Under the pieces are notes generated by a model, which worked only from the letters and a program-made list of their open reading frames with translations, was not told the DNA's origin and ran no database searches. From Limonium bicolor (lineage: Eukaryota > Streptophyta > Magnoliopsida > Caryophyllales > Plumbaginaceae): a DNA stretch of 64,000 bases. Location: assembly GCA_023374045.1 (NCBI GenBank), contig CM041776.1, forward strand, positions 345,277,636 through 345,341,635, read 5' to 3'. The translations under genes and the position numbers were made by a program. Shown here piece after piece: positions 32,926 to 45,044 of the stretch; position 1 is the first letter of the stretch, and each line of letters starts with the position of its first letter.

Positions 32926-33195
32926 CTCCCTCCTATTCTAAATATCATTCGTTTTAGGCTTTAGAATTATGTTCAAATTATAAGTCGTTTTAGACTTTTT
33001 GTATCTATCTTTCTACTTTTACCCTTTCTACTTTTTTAATTATTATATCATTGCACTCTACTTTTATCTTACCAATAAATTATACTTACTTTTTTATTCT
33101 CCCAATACAAAAAGTAAGGGTATAGAAGTCTTTTTAAACTCTTTCTTAAAATGGTGAAAAAGTCTAGAACGACTTATAATTAGAACAGGAGGGAG
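32926..33195. mobile_element. Stowaway-like MITE (270 bp)
   Basis: Ends CTCCCTCCTATTCTAA and reverse complement CTCCCTCCTGTTCTAA, flanked by TA on both sides, as in Tc1/mariner Stowaway elements. The interior is AT-rich and non-coding. Confidence 0.8.
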
Positions 33196-34304
33196 TATAT
33201 GAAGAATATAAGTGCGCGTCTTGTCGTGAACGTACTATTGCGGGATAATCGGAAGGTACTTTTTTCTTGAGTAAATTGACATTAAACCGATTAGACACCC
33301 TAGCTATAGGATTTTATTTTTAAGAAAAAGACACACTAGCCTAAACGTGTGGACTTTAATTAGTTGTTAAGAATTGGAAAGAAAGATATAGCTTGTTCGG
33401 TATATGAGCTAATATGTATATGTATACAAGATTGTAATAGTATAATTATATGGGAGAGTTAGACGTACATGCCTATTCATTCAACCAAATGATAAAATTT
33501 ACATTATCCTCTTATATTAATTACAGGAACGAGAGTAATTAATGTTGTGATAAAACTCTATACGCCTAATATTGACAAATATGCTAAACATTCATCTTTA
33601 AACAATTTAACGAAATCACGTACACATTCCCTGGGATAATCTAATTTTAAACATTGAAATGTACAGTTTATAAATTCATGCAAACTCTAAATGATTGTTT
33701 CGTTATACGAGGCTTAGAGGCTAATTCATTACTATATATTGAAAATCGCCTTTTGTCTCACCCTAAGGACGGAAGTGAATGATGCATCAATTTTGCTTAA
33801 AAGTTTAGCAGACAACTAAACGAGTTACAAACTGATGGTTAGCAGAACTCAACATAAGTCCTAAGATCAAATGAAAAGAACTTCATATTGAGACAAAATT
33901 CTTGAATAGGAAAGTAAGGCGATATACAGAGTATCGCACTGCACTCCAAGGCTACCTCTCTTTGATCAAGTTACTACAGATTAATAAATTGCACGATTTC
34001 ATATATACTCACACCTGACCTCACACAGCTATATCCCCTTCAAGCAATAAGTCGAACATCACATGTGGTATGAAGGAGCAGAGAGATTTTGTTGAAGTAT
34101 AAAGATCCAGGAGCAAATTGTTAGAAGGGATATGGAGGAAACTGTCAGGTTTAGGTCTTTCCATTATTTGAGCTTGTAATCAGCTATACATCTCAGCCCA
34201 CAATCTACCCTAGTATAGGTCCATTCTGTTATGTACATAACTGTTGTATTTGACTGTCTTTCATAGTCCTGTATATAAGGCTATATACCTGTAATCAGAT
34301 ATTA
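33196..34304. other. Intergenic AT-rich DNA
   Basis: About 1.1 kb without a supportable gene, RNA gene or repeat with clear boundaries. Confidence 0.5.
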
Positions 34305-34737
34305 GGGGACGTTAGTTTTGGGGTAATCTGGAATGGGAATCGGAATGGTTCCCTTTCTTGCCGTTTGTTTTACCAGTTTTTTTCTATTTTTAGGAAAGGG
34401 AAAGGGAATGAGATTACCCAAAACCCTCTATATTGATTCCCCATCTCCTACTAGGGGATGAGATTCCCTTTCCCCAGTACACTTTGACCGGCGACATATG
34501 ACCATTGACCGATGACTAATGACCATTGACCGATAATTAATGACCGTTGACCGATAATTAATGACCGTTGACCACATCCGGCAATTGTTGACCATTGACT
34601 GGCAACCGTTGACTGGTTATTTATTTTATTTCCTCAGTTTAAACAAACAACCAAAAAAATCAAAGATAATTCTTTTCCATTCCTCTACATTTTTTTCTGA
34701 TTTCATTATGTTTCCCCGACCTGAAACAAACGCTCCC
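34305..34737. mobile_element. MITE W1 carrying an array of TTGAC(C/T) motifs
   Basis: A 433-bp element with TIRs GGGGACGTTAGTTTTGGG and a right end reading GAAACAAACGCTCCC, preceded by TTA (34302-34304). The middle (34485-34615) has eight TTGAC(C/T) hexamers arranged as TGACCATTGACCG-type repeats. The inverted relative W2 follows 111 bp later. TTGAC(C/T) is the core of the WRKY-binding W-box. Confidence 0.75.
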
Positions 34738-34848
34738 AGAAATTTCATTATAAGATTCTCAACAACAATACGTTCTTATACTCTGTAACTTCACAAAAAC
34801 GGAGGACAAAAATTGTCAAATCGAAAAGCAAACAACTCATAGAACTTA

Positions 34849-35276
34849 GGGGCATTTGGTTCAAAGGGGGAAACAGAATGGAATCAGGAAAGGGAATGGA
34901 GAGGAATGGAAAAGAATTCCCTTTGATTTTTCCAGTTGTTTGTTTGAGTTGAGGAAATGAAATAAATAACCGGTCAACGGCCGCCGGTCAATGGTCAATG
35001 GTTGCCGGCTGCCGGTCAATGGCCATTAATTACTGGTCAACATTCACCGGTCACCGGTCAATGGTCATTAGTCATCGGTTAATGGTCATATGTTATTGGT
35101 CAAAGTGTACTAGGGAAAGGGAATCCCATTCCCTAGTAGGGGCTGGGGAATCAGGAAAAAAGGGTTTTGGGGTAATCTCATTCCCTTTCCTGAAAACAGG
35201 AAAAATTGACAAAACAAACAGCAAGAAAGGGAATCATTCCGATTCCCTTTCCTGATTACCCAAAACAAACGCCCCC
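34849..35276. mobile_element. MITE W2, inverted relative of W1
   Basis: A 428-bp element with TIRs GGGGCATTTGGTTC... and ...AAACAAACGCCCCC, flanked by TTA on both sides (34846-34848, 35277-35279), a Harbinger-like TSD. It carries seven GGTCAA motifs (reverse complement of TTGACC) at 34970-35105. It is homologous to W1 in the opposite orientation. Confidence 0.8.
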
Positions 35277-35624
35277 TTAGTGGAAAAGATGAAATGATGA
35301 GATCGATAGCTAATGACTAATAGATAGAACCAAATTGGATCTGATCTAATCTAATCGAGACGGGCTAGCTATTTATAAGTTATCTTGCAGAAGAGACGGC
35401 TTATCTCTAGGTACTCAGCTTAAGTACGTATACTCACAGCAAAAAAAAGTATATAATTATAAGCTATCTTGTCGTATACGTAGATCATAAGGATATGAAA
35501 ACTTACACCTAATTGCCAAATCAAAACCAATAAAAAGAAATCACAGCAACCGTCACTATAGGAGGTAGCCAGCATGTCTAAAGCTTAATGCTTATAACTT
35601 GTACTAGCCATTAATTACTACAAG

Positions 35625-35940
35625 AACTGCCACGGTAGGTTAACCGTCATATTCGGTTAATCGAAAGTTAACGAGATCTTCAGTTTTATAAAATTCAATT
35701 ATATCATCATTCCATTTAGATCATTTAACCGGATTCGGTTGCCTCATTCGGTTAATCGAAAGTTAACCAGGTCTTCGTTTTTCTAAAATTCAATTCTATT
35801 ATCATTTCATTAAGATCGGTTAACCAGATTCGGTTAACTGTTTAATTTGGTTTTCTAAAATCCAATTCCACTATCAACCCGTTTAGAGCGGTTAACCTTT
35901 ATTCGGTCCGGTTTTATCAGTTAACCTTGTAATCGTATAT
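35625..35940. repeat. Tandem GGTTAACC-rich repeats
   Basis: Three to four degenerate units of about 100 bp, each with TTCGGTTAATCGAAAGTTAAC and a downstream AAAATTCAATT...ATCATTTCATT segment. Similar GGTTAACCG-rich sequence occurs at 36840-36960 and 56590-57066. It may be the subterminal repeats of a decayed DNA transposon. Confidence 0.5.
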
Positions 35941-36119
35941 TTTTTTATTGATGAGACCCATACTATTAATATTATAGTACAACATTGATCATTCACTTAA
36001 ATCATAAGTGACAAATCAAACACATGTGACAACAAATTAATATAATAATATGTATATTTATTAACAATAAATTATTATATAAGTTCCACATTAATATTTG
36101 AAATTTTTTTATTGATTAT

Positions 36120-36680
36120 ACAATCAATTAACCTATTAGGATTACAGGCCTATTTCCCCATGATCTTGGTGAGATCGACATGGTTACTAAAGAAGAAAAA
36201 ATCACAAGATAATATAATGATAAACTAGTGACACAATGATATACGTGGTTCAGTCCAAACATGACCTACGTCCACGGGAGGAGATAGAGCAACTTTCATT
36301 AAGAAGAGAAGGATTACAAGTTTACATGAGGATTACCCAACCAACCCATCAACTCGTGTTTCCGTTGGTGTTTTTACCCGAGTCCCTTTGAGTTCCCATA
36401 GAACCACCCTTGACTCTCTTGGATGTGATCCCCATAAGTTGGGATGATCCAAAGCTACGGGTTACTAGATCTATTTATAGTGTTAGATCTAAACCCTTCA
36501 CTTATCCCCAACATTAACCTTGTAACAACCACATAATGGCTCACAAGTTACAACAGTTACAACCTAATTAACACAATCCATTAACACCTAGAAACAATTA
36601 ACACCCGGGTATCTAGAAAGCCAGAAGTCTAAACTTCTTATTTATTTAACTTCCTTATAACTCTCCTCATAATGTTAGAA
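36120..36680 (-). mobile_element. Possible LTR-retrotransposon remnant
   Basis: Contains GATATACGTGGTTCAGTCC followed by GACCTACGTCCACGGG, a combination I associate with plant Ty1/copia LTRs, though I cannot confirm it by search. No coding sequence or LTR ends were found. The strand is uncertain. Confidence 0.3.
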
Positions 36681-37474
36681 ACTCACATGCTTCAGACGCC
36701 ATTAATTTTCACCGCATAAATGCTCCCACTAATGCATCTTCAACTTCCGCGAAACTCTTCGTGAATAATAAATTTATTGGATGATGAAACCAATTAACTT
36801 CACAAGAGTAGCTCCACGGATTTAGCATTAATTTTAACATAACCGAATGGTTAACCGTTCTGAAAAATTCAATACTGTTACCAAAACCGATCAATTTATA
36901 CGATTCGTTTAACCATACCATAAAAACCGGTAGGATTAACTTGAAAATAGATACGGTTCATTTTAGTTTTGGTCGGATACCATAGTTTCGGAATTTTTTG
37001 GTCAGCCCTAAAATTACTATGGTGTTTGACGTTGAGTATTAGTATGTGTGAAGATCAAATCGGGAATCTGATCAATAATTGTATTAATGGTATTGTACGA
37101 AGTATGTACGTACGTAGTAGCTAGTAGAGTATACCAAATGAATGAAATAATGTTCCTAAAGTTTGTAAATAATCAAAGAGTACAGAAATCATGCCCTAGC
37201 TAGCAGCCTAGCTACAAGGAAATCGATCGAGAACGACCTAAAGAAATCGAAAAACTCTAGCTATATATCCATGAATAATTTACAAGGACATCTAACGATA
37301 AAAAAGAATGTAAAAAGGGAGGAACTGCAACTACTATTACATATGGAAGAAGAAAAAAATACAAAAGAAAGACTCTGTATATGTGAACAAATAATCGATG
37401 TGTGTGATCTATACAGGCACAGCGGACGAGACAATAATGATGAACAAAGAAGATGAATGAATTTTCAGTCACGA

Positions 37475-38280
37475 TCAACCGTAAATGGGAGCTAGTTTGC
37501 CGAGTTGATCAACCCCGTTCTCAAAGGGAGTCAAGTTCAAATCCAGGCATAAAGTTGCTCTTCCACTAGTGGTTCTTCTCAACATCTCTGAAGCTATGGA
37601 GGTGGATGGTTTTTTGACGTGAGGTGAGGATACGGGTGTGTTGTAGCCAGAGGTAGCGAGCTTCAAGGAGAGAGAAAGGTGAGCTCTGGGATGTGGTTGT
37701 TGTTGTGGAGGTGGTGGGATGAGGATGGGGGTGCTGGATCCGACACCGTGATCTGTGTAGATGGCTCGGTGGCGTCTCATATGACCGCCTAGAGCTTGAC
37801 CGATAGGGAATTCGAGGCCGCAGATGGAGCACTCGTGGGATTTAGGTTTGGTAGGGATGGTGGTTGGGTGGTGATGGAATCGGAGGAATGAGTGGTGGTA
37901 CCGGAACCGTTACCGTCATGATGTTGGAGTTTGGGTCGTTTATGACTTGCGCGGTGTCCACCGAGTGCCTGGAAAGATGGGAATTGACGGTTGCAGGTTT
38001 TGCACTCGAAGACACGGTGTTGTTGTTGAGTTGTGGGTAAGTGGTGGTCGGAGGATGAGGTGGTGGTGGCAGGAGATGAGGAATCAAAGCAGACAAAGGG
38101 TGAGGTGTGTTGCTGCTGGTGGTGGTGCTGTTGTTGGTGGTGGTGTGCGCCTTGAGAAAGAAGCATAAGGTAGTTAGCCATGGTTGCGAGGCTGATTCCG
38201 CCGAAATCAGGGATTTCTTGATTTTGTTGCTGGTCGTCGGTTGCTGAGTCTGATCTCTTTCTCTTGATGATCACAGTCAT
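37475..38280 (-). CDS. C2H2 zinc-finger repressor (ZAT-like), frameshifted between fingers
   Basis: Intronless, ATG at 38280. The N-terminal region has a basic KRKRS motif (nuclear signal), an L-box-like [18 protein letters not shown] and His/Gln-rich runs. The first finger at residues 91-113 contains the plant QALGGH signature. That frame continues to a stop at 37789. A different frame encodes the second finger ([10 protein letters not shown]...[10 protein letters not shown], about 37836-37768) and the C-terminal EAR repression motif [10 protein letters not shown], ending at 37475. One indel in the linker (between 37911 and 37836) would join them into about 268 residues, the usual layout of stress-responsive C1-2i ZAT proteins. 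Either the allele is broken or the sequence has an error. Confidence 0.85.
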
Positions 38281-38483
38281 GGTTGCTATATAGCTTGATT
38301 TGATTACTTCTTTGAAATTTGATGTTTGATCTGAGTATATGATTAGTAGTATTAATTTGCAGCTGATGTTGTTGGAGCTAGAAGAAGAAAGGAGTACAGG
38401 TGGGAACGAGTTGGGTTTTGTTGTTGCTCTGATGGGGAGGATTTGAAATGAGAAGTTTTGGATGTGGGTTGAGATTGTAGTTA

Positions 38484-38500
38484 TGTGTATATATATACCA
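38484..38500 (-). promoter_or_regulatory. TATA-like box of the zinc-finger gene
   Basis: On the minus strand the sequence reads GGTATATATATACAC about 210 nt upstream of the ATG at 38280. That is a plausible TATA box giving a leader of about 180 nt. Confidence 0.5.
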
Positions 38501-38835
38501 AGGCAAGAAAAGAAAAACGCTTTGGAATGAGTTGTATATCTTGGTAAGCTAGCTGGCTGGATTAAGTGGAACAGAAGACTTTCTGACTTTTTTTATTATT
38601 ATTATTAGTAGTAGTATATAAAAGGGCTGTTGGGGGTGTTTACTAGTTAAGTTGTTTGACCTTGTTCCAGAAGAACAAACGAGAGGGCGGCGGGGCCCCT
38701 TGGATACCAAGAAAGAAGCATCATCACATAATTGAATAATATACTAGTATTAATGTTGGTATATTTGCTACTTTATATATTAAACATAAGTATGAAAAGA
38801 TCCATTTCGTCGGGAAGAAGAGAAGAGACAATAGC

Positions 38836-38837
<2 letters not shown>

Positions 38838-38871
<34 letters not shown>

Positions 38872-38879
38872 AAAAAAAA
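38838..38879 (+). repeat. (GA)n microsatellite followed by an A-run
   Basis: About 14 GA dinucleotides (38838-38866) followed by about 13 A. The Arg-Glu open frame across it is an artefact of the repeat. Confidence 0.95.
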
Positions 38880-40735
38880 GGACGCGGTCTGTGGTGTGGA
38901 CGTAGCTCGCTCTATGCTGTTTCATGAACGAACGGTCGTATGGTACGAACGACGACCCAAGACGTCAGCCATGACTACCGCGTCCCCTGCACCGCACGTC
39001 ACTATACAAGTTTACTAGTAGTACTGTGTTCCGATCCATCAGATTCTTTCCTTAGCCTACTTACTAGCTAGCTACTATAGTGGAAAGGAAACTGGTAGTA
39101 ATCTCGTTAGGTGGGGCTTTCGGGCCCGCCTGCCTGCCTGCTTCTTAGAAGCTCCGAATCTTCAAAACAAGTGACATTTCTTCTTTTAACCAAAAATAAC
39201 ATGTGATATGCGATCACATCTCCCTTGCTTTCTTTTGTTCATTCATCTAGAACTTATTTGCTAACGACTTTGATTAATTTAATTTGCTCCAAACTACTAA
39301 CTCTTACTACTTAGTTAGTCATGAAATACGTGGGAATGTGTGATTTATCATGTGTGGTACCAATACTGCTGCAGTCTACCATACACACTACATTCACCAC
39401 CTAGCTAGCAGTCGGTGCTAAGTGCTAACCACGCACTAGTTTGCCTCTTCCAACAAGTTATTACAGAATGTTCCATGTTGAATTACAGAGAACAAATATA
39501 TAAAAAGAACAATTGCTTGAATTTGGTCATTTGATTTACACATTTTTTTAGTTTTATCTCTCTTCTGAATCGTATTTCTCTCTCATAAACGTATAGGACC
39601 GTGATAATTGCTCATTGAAGAATTCAAATTAGAAAAAGAAAAAAATCTTACGCGCAATGCAAAAAAAAAAAAAAGAAACAAAAAATCTTTACAGCAGTGG
39701 GTTCCAACTTATTACTCTTTCAAGTTCAATGTATCTTAGTTAAGGATTGCAATATCTTATCTCTAATTGGTTATCCATTGACGCCTACCACTTTCCCATA
39801 ACCTCACATCTTTGTAAAATAAATGAATTAAGATCGAACTTTGGTTCGTGTAATGATATGTAACATAAGACAGTTTCTTAACAGTTAAAATATATATAGT
39901 ACTATAAGAACATCTATATTATTGTGGTTGCTCTTAATCTCTTGATTATCGAACAAAATTGTTACAACTTTGCAAAATAGTGTCTCCCTCCACTAAACTC
40001 AGATGTTGAATTAATCGAAATTCCACAAAGTTGTATCAGAATTGTCTTTAAATAAAGGAAATTACATTACACACGCCGAAGTGAAATATGAAGCGAGCTC
40101 TGTTAATTCATTACCTTTGTTACTTTACAACTGAATTCATTAATTAACAAAGTAAACTCGCTAAAAGTATACATTAAATACCCTAATTACAATGAGTTCA
40201 CACTATTTCAACGTGTAGTCGAGTTGTGTGTGTAAGTGGACTCGATCGGCCTTTTTTTAAGACTACTACTAGTACTATCAAGTACGCGGTGATTGGTACG
40301 TAAGTAGGAAATCTTGGGAAACAAGACATTAAAACGTGTGACATGTCCCCACGTCGGCACATACGTTTTCTGCTTTGCCACATCCATATATTATACTACC
40401 ACTATATGTTAAACCTTCTTAGATAAAGATTAGAATTGAGATTTGTCTTTTCTATCCAAGAACAAAAAATAAGTGATGTATGTCTTATATGACTTTGCTA
40501 TATTATTATATTATAGATTGGAAAGAATGAAACTATGACTAGCTAGATTACTTATTCCACATTCACACACTATATTGTTGCACAACTCTAATTAATTGGT
40601 CTTTTTTATTGTATACGATACTTGAATTAAAAACTTCTACTAAATGATACTACACGCTAATAAAAAACCATACATCTAACTTGTGTTGAATTAGATTTCC
40701 CAAGGAGTAGCCACATTTATTACTCAACTAGGCGA
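38880..40735. other. Intergenic DNA upstream of the zinc-finger gene
   Basis: About 1.9 kb with no supportable gene. Parts may belong to the zinc-finger gene promoter; nothing specific could be assigned. Confidence 0.5.
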
Positions 40736-40737
40736 CT

Positions 40738-41868
40738 TAGAGGTGGACATTGGGACAGGCCAACCCGGGACCGAGCCCGATCAAAGACCGGTTCAAGACC
40801 ACTGACCACCGATTGACACCAGCCCGAAAAAAATAGCGGACAGATCCGGTTTTACTTTCTAAGAGATCGGGACTGCATCAGGACTGGCCTGGGACCGCTT
40901 GAAGTCGGGCTCAATTGGGCCCGGATAGGGACCATCCCGAAACCTCGATCCCTTTTATTGAAATATAGTTGTTATACAACAGGGACCAGTTCGGGACCAG
41001 TTTGGGACCTGCTCAGGACCGGGACTGGCCCAAATTTTTAAATATAGCCATTATGTGTGGGGACCGGCTCGGAAGCTGCCCAAGATTCAAACTCCAACAA
41101 CTCTTTTTTTAATTTTGCTCTCTCTAATGGCTATATATATATATATTCCAATTTTTCAATAAATACAACCCAAAATCCACCATATTTTCTCTTACAACTC
41201 ACAATCTTCCTTCCTTTCTTTGCTTGTCTAGTGTTTAGTGATATAATTCACACAACTCACAATCTTCCTTCCTGCTCAACTCACAATCTTCCTTCCTCTC
41301 AACGTTTGCTTCTAAATCAGCATTCAACATGGGTAAACATGTGTTGAACGATAGAATATCAAGTTTAATGCCAGATTCAATATAAGTGTGTGTATGCAAG
41401 TACGAATGGGATGTTGCACAAAAGAAGATGATTGGTTAAAGTTGGACTCCAGTAGTTCAGATCAAGGAACTACTAACGGTAGTGATGTGCTTGATTAAGT
41501 TTTAGTTTATAATGATTGTAATATTAAGATATTAATAGAACTTTGAACATGGAAATTAGAACTTAGTATTCTAATTACTAGTAGAATTGTAACGTAATTA
41601 GAATTGTAATAATAGAACTATGTGGGTTTCAATTCCTTCGAGATACGAAGGCAACCTATCTTATGATATTATATCCTAAGATAAGTGCAAGCCTAAAAAA
41701 TAAATAATATCTTGTATTTCTTACAATAAATAAGATTATTTAGAAAATATTATCATTCTTATTATAACGTTACAATATTACTAATTAGCCATATATTACA
41801 CAAAGTCCATCATTAAAAAAAGGTCAGTTGCAACCCGGGACTGGCTCGGGACCTGTTGCGGTCTATAA
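40738..41868 (+). mobile_element. Possible non-autonomous hAT-like element with GGGACC repeats
   Basis: Begins AGAGGTGGACATTGGGACAG, followed by many GGGACC(G/A)G motifs (40755-41060). It then has a TATA stretch (41136-41150), a pyrimidine-rich leader-like section with three copies of CAACTCACAATCTTCCTTCC, a short decayed frame, and a right end that again carries CCCGGGACTGGCTCGGGACC (41836-41855). The layout resembles a hAT element with its transposase lost. I could not identify matching TIRs or a TSD. Confidence 0.4.
41194..41295 (+). repeat. Three copies of CAACTCACAATCTTCCTTCC
   Basis: Near-identical 20-bp units at about 41195, 41253 and 41276 within the putative leader of the GGGACC element. 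Confidence 0.8.
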
Positions 41869-44200
41869 CGACCCCAAAATCACCCTGGTTCTGAGAACGT
41901 CACACGCCACACACTTATTACCTAAGATACGCAAGGCTACACTCATGAAACCCAAACCGAAGCAAAAGACACATATATTATACAAATAAAAGTTACAAAG
42001 CTTTATCATACACTTTACAGAGCGGACACTAACAAATCTTACAAAGCTCCAAGGCTACTAAACGAAAGGACCACAAGATTACCAATTCAAGTACAATTTC
42101 CAAATACAAAGCTAAAAGACTGAAGTAAAAATCCCCTGCCCAAAATGCTAAATAACTTGTAAATTAGACGAAAATAGGGGTGAGCAACCATACCTCAGTA
42201 GGTGATAAACTTCATCAGCCTGAGCATGCTCGAACACTTTACAGAACATAATATACACATAGGTATACATTTAATCAGAATCAGAGTCGAAGCAGAAGCA
42301 GAAGCCCTTCTAAACAATCTGAAGTCTAACAGAGTAGAGTAAATTTGAAGTCACAAAAGATAGCTAACAGTGGGAGACGTTACAAACAGAGGCGAAGCCA
42401 GGAAATATCTATAAGAGGGACGAGAATTTTTTAAAAAATATTATTTAATATTTTAAAATTAATTTTAATTTTTTAAATTAATATATATTTTCAATATTTT
42501 TAATTATATGTAAAAATTGATATTAGATATTAAATTTGACATAAAAGTTAAAATAAAATTAAAAATCATAGATTAACATATAAATAAGTTTGTTTTATCT
42601 TTTTTATTTCAAATTTTTATAACTTGGTATACTAAATTATATGTTAATTTAATTAATATAGAACAATAGTTCTAAACTAGTTGTTTTTTTCTAAAAACTT
42701 CTTCTAAAAATTATTTGGAGTAATTCTAGTATTATTTTAATTTACAAAATATGTAATAAAAAACTAAAAACACATGTATTATGGATATAAGGGGTACATG
42801 ATTACTAACACTAACATAATAATCCATTTTATTTTAGCAAATATTGCTAAACTAAGAATATTATGAGTTTTCATATCTAATATAGACTAAAAAAAGATTT
42901 TTAAAATATAATCCTAAAATAAATATTACATATTTTCATAAATTAAATTGATTATAAATTAAACTTAGTGATATCATGTGATATTTTACAATATGTTATT
43001 GGGCGAACAAATATATATTAACATAAATAAGCTATCTAACAATAAAACTAGAACTAATTTAAGTATGTACCCGAGGGAGTTGGGGGGCGCCGCACAGCCA
43101 CCAGCCCCCTGTCTCCGCCCTTGGTTACAAAAATCAGAAGTTGTTCAGGAAATAGAAATCGCACGACAGGCTATCGGAAGAACTGAAACAGTAGCATAAA
43201 CAAAACGTAGACAGAAACCACCAACCATAGTGTTCATAAACCGGAACATTTTCAAATCAAAAGGAATGTCAAATAGAGTGGTTCACAACAGATTAGTTCA
43301 CAAAACAGAGTGGGACCCTAGTTCATAGCACTCACAAACAAAAAGGGTCAAAGACCTACAACGCAAAAATGGTCTGAAGACCAATGGACCCGTTGGGCCC
43401 AAAACAAAAATGGCCCGAAGAAGACAAAGGTTTCCCTGGTAGGATTGAATAAAACATAACCTAAAAGAGTATGAGGAAAGATTATTTTTATGTAGCGGGT
43501 GTGGCTAATGATGAGATTAATGCATAAGTGCTGAGGGATTTATTTGAAGAGCTAGAGTCCCCCCCCAGGGGGTTTAACCAATAATCTCGAAGAAGAGAGA
43601 TGGATCCATGACGTCATAGCACAATCAAACAATTACACTAGCGAAAGAAGAGGCGGGGCAAGCTCTGGATATTGGCCAATAATTAGGCTGTGAAATTTTG
43701 GATGAAAGTTTAGCGCTAGAAAATCTTACAAGAATTATCCTGAAGTCAAGCAAGAGTGTTTTATAGAGTCGACTTGCTACCACGAGAATGCAAGAAGGTA
43801 ATGTCTCGAGGAAGGTAAGATATACATCCAATGCAAAGCCTAAGAAGAAAGAGCTCAGTAGCAAGAAGGCAAGTAAGGGTTTCAGCAGTAACTCGTGAAT
43901 TTCCAAAATTGTCCAAAAAGGAAAAGAATAGAGATAAATGCTTGTAGTATCTTCTTACATCACAAGAATATTTTGTTAGTAGTAAGGAAAGGTGAGTTGT
44001 AAAGTATATATATCCTCTTGTAAGACTATTTTTTCATGTTAATTCCACTCTCAGTGGACTGATCGGCCTTGTGCCACTAATTATAAAAACATGTTTAAAT
44101 ATGAATTGTTACTTAATTCACGCTGGATACAACTACAAAGTCTTGGTGATAAAATTTCCAAGAGATACCAGCCTCCATAGATAAGAAAATACATAGATTT
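41869..44200. mobile_element. Probable LTR-retroelement remnants, interrupted by a hAT MITE
   Basis: The left edge TATAACGACCCCAAAATCACC resembles the TGTAACACCCC-type LTR start of the solo LTRs, and the sequence has the same codon-free character. The stretch 43440-44200 resembles LTR or untranslated retroelement sequence, but no motif was recognised with certainty. A hAT MITE is inserted at 42387-43123. Confidence 0.3.
42387..43123. mobile_element. hAT-type MITE (737 bp)
   Basis: TIR-like ends CAGAGGCGAAGCCAGG and reverse complement CAAGGGCGGAGACAGG, flanked by a perfect 8-bp TSD GTTACAAA (42379-42386, 43124-43131). The interior is AT-rich and non-coding. Confidence 0.8.
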
Positions 44201-44644
44201 AACATAAATCGATGACAAGTTTTAGCTGATCAAAAAGTGTGTAGTTAGCTTTTGTTATAGAATGAACTGACAATGGTAGAACTGGCAGCTAGAAAAAAGT
44301 CATAAAAGTATAGCATTTTAAAACAAGGGTGTGGATAAAAAAATGTTTAATAATATTTTAAAACATGATTTTTAAGTTCTGCATTTATAATGTTACCGGG
44401 AAAGTTTAAAGTAGTCATTCTACACAGTATGCCTTAAACCTCGTTTCAATAGTTTGTGCCCCTAAAATAGAGCATGGTTATGTAGAACAGTGCTTTAAAA
44501 TTTTGCTTACTGCGTGTTGATTGTGCACCTTAAAGCATAGTTTCTTACTAGCAGTGTTTTAAAGCTCATTTTAGTACGTGCATGGAACTTAAAGATTTAA
44601 AAGCACAATTTAGTAAGAAAATGTGGTTTAGATGCTCCAATATG

Positions 44645-45029
44645 TCATATTAATAATTTTAATTTTAAAATACCACCCAAATTGTAAATAAGTTATAAAA
44701 ACAACCCCTCTCAGCTACAAGCATATGTAGCTATCTTTGGATACATTTGTAGCGATACAGTTTGTATACAGTAAAAGTACAGGTATTATAAGCTTAACAT
44801 ACAGTTAAGAAATCAGCATGTACATCTAGTTACAATTTCAACAATATCAAAATTCAATGTATATCTTTATATCTACATCTATACAATTTTAATATACCAA
44901 CAATACAACTTTTATAGAGCAAAAGTACATATTTGTAGTCATTTATAGTCATTTATTGCTACATTAGTATGTAGCCAAGAAATTTCCTTATAAAAAATAT
45001 GCAAATAATAATAATTTAGAATATTAATA
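44645..45029. mobile_element. Insertion with 15-bp TSD, related to the 21892 repeat
   Basis: Flanked by AGATGCTCCAATATG at 44630-44644 and 45030-45044 (perfect 15 bp). The interior matches 21892-22130 (TGTAGCTAT...GATACA...TTTGTATA...AAAAGTA). A TSD of this length suggests target-primed retroposition, but no poly(A) or coding region is visible, so the class is unknown. Confidence 0.6.
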
Positions 45030-45044
45030 AGATGCTCCAATATG

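Noticed and set aside
34998..35255. Open frame in MITE W2
   Set aside because: Produced by GGTCAATGG repeats inside a MITE. No codon or homology support.
38836..39018. Arg-Glu repeat open frame
   Set aside because: It is the translation of a (GA)n microsatellite.
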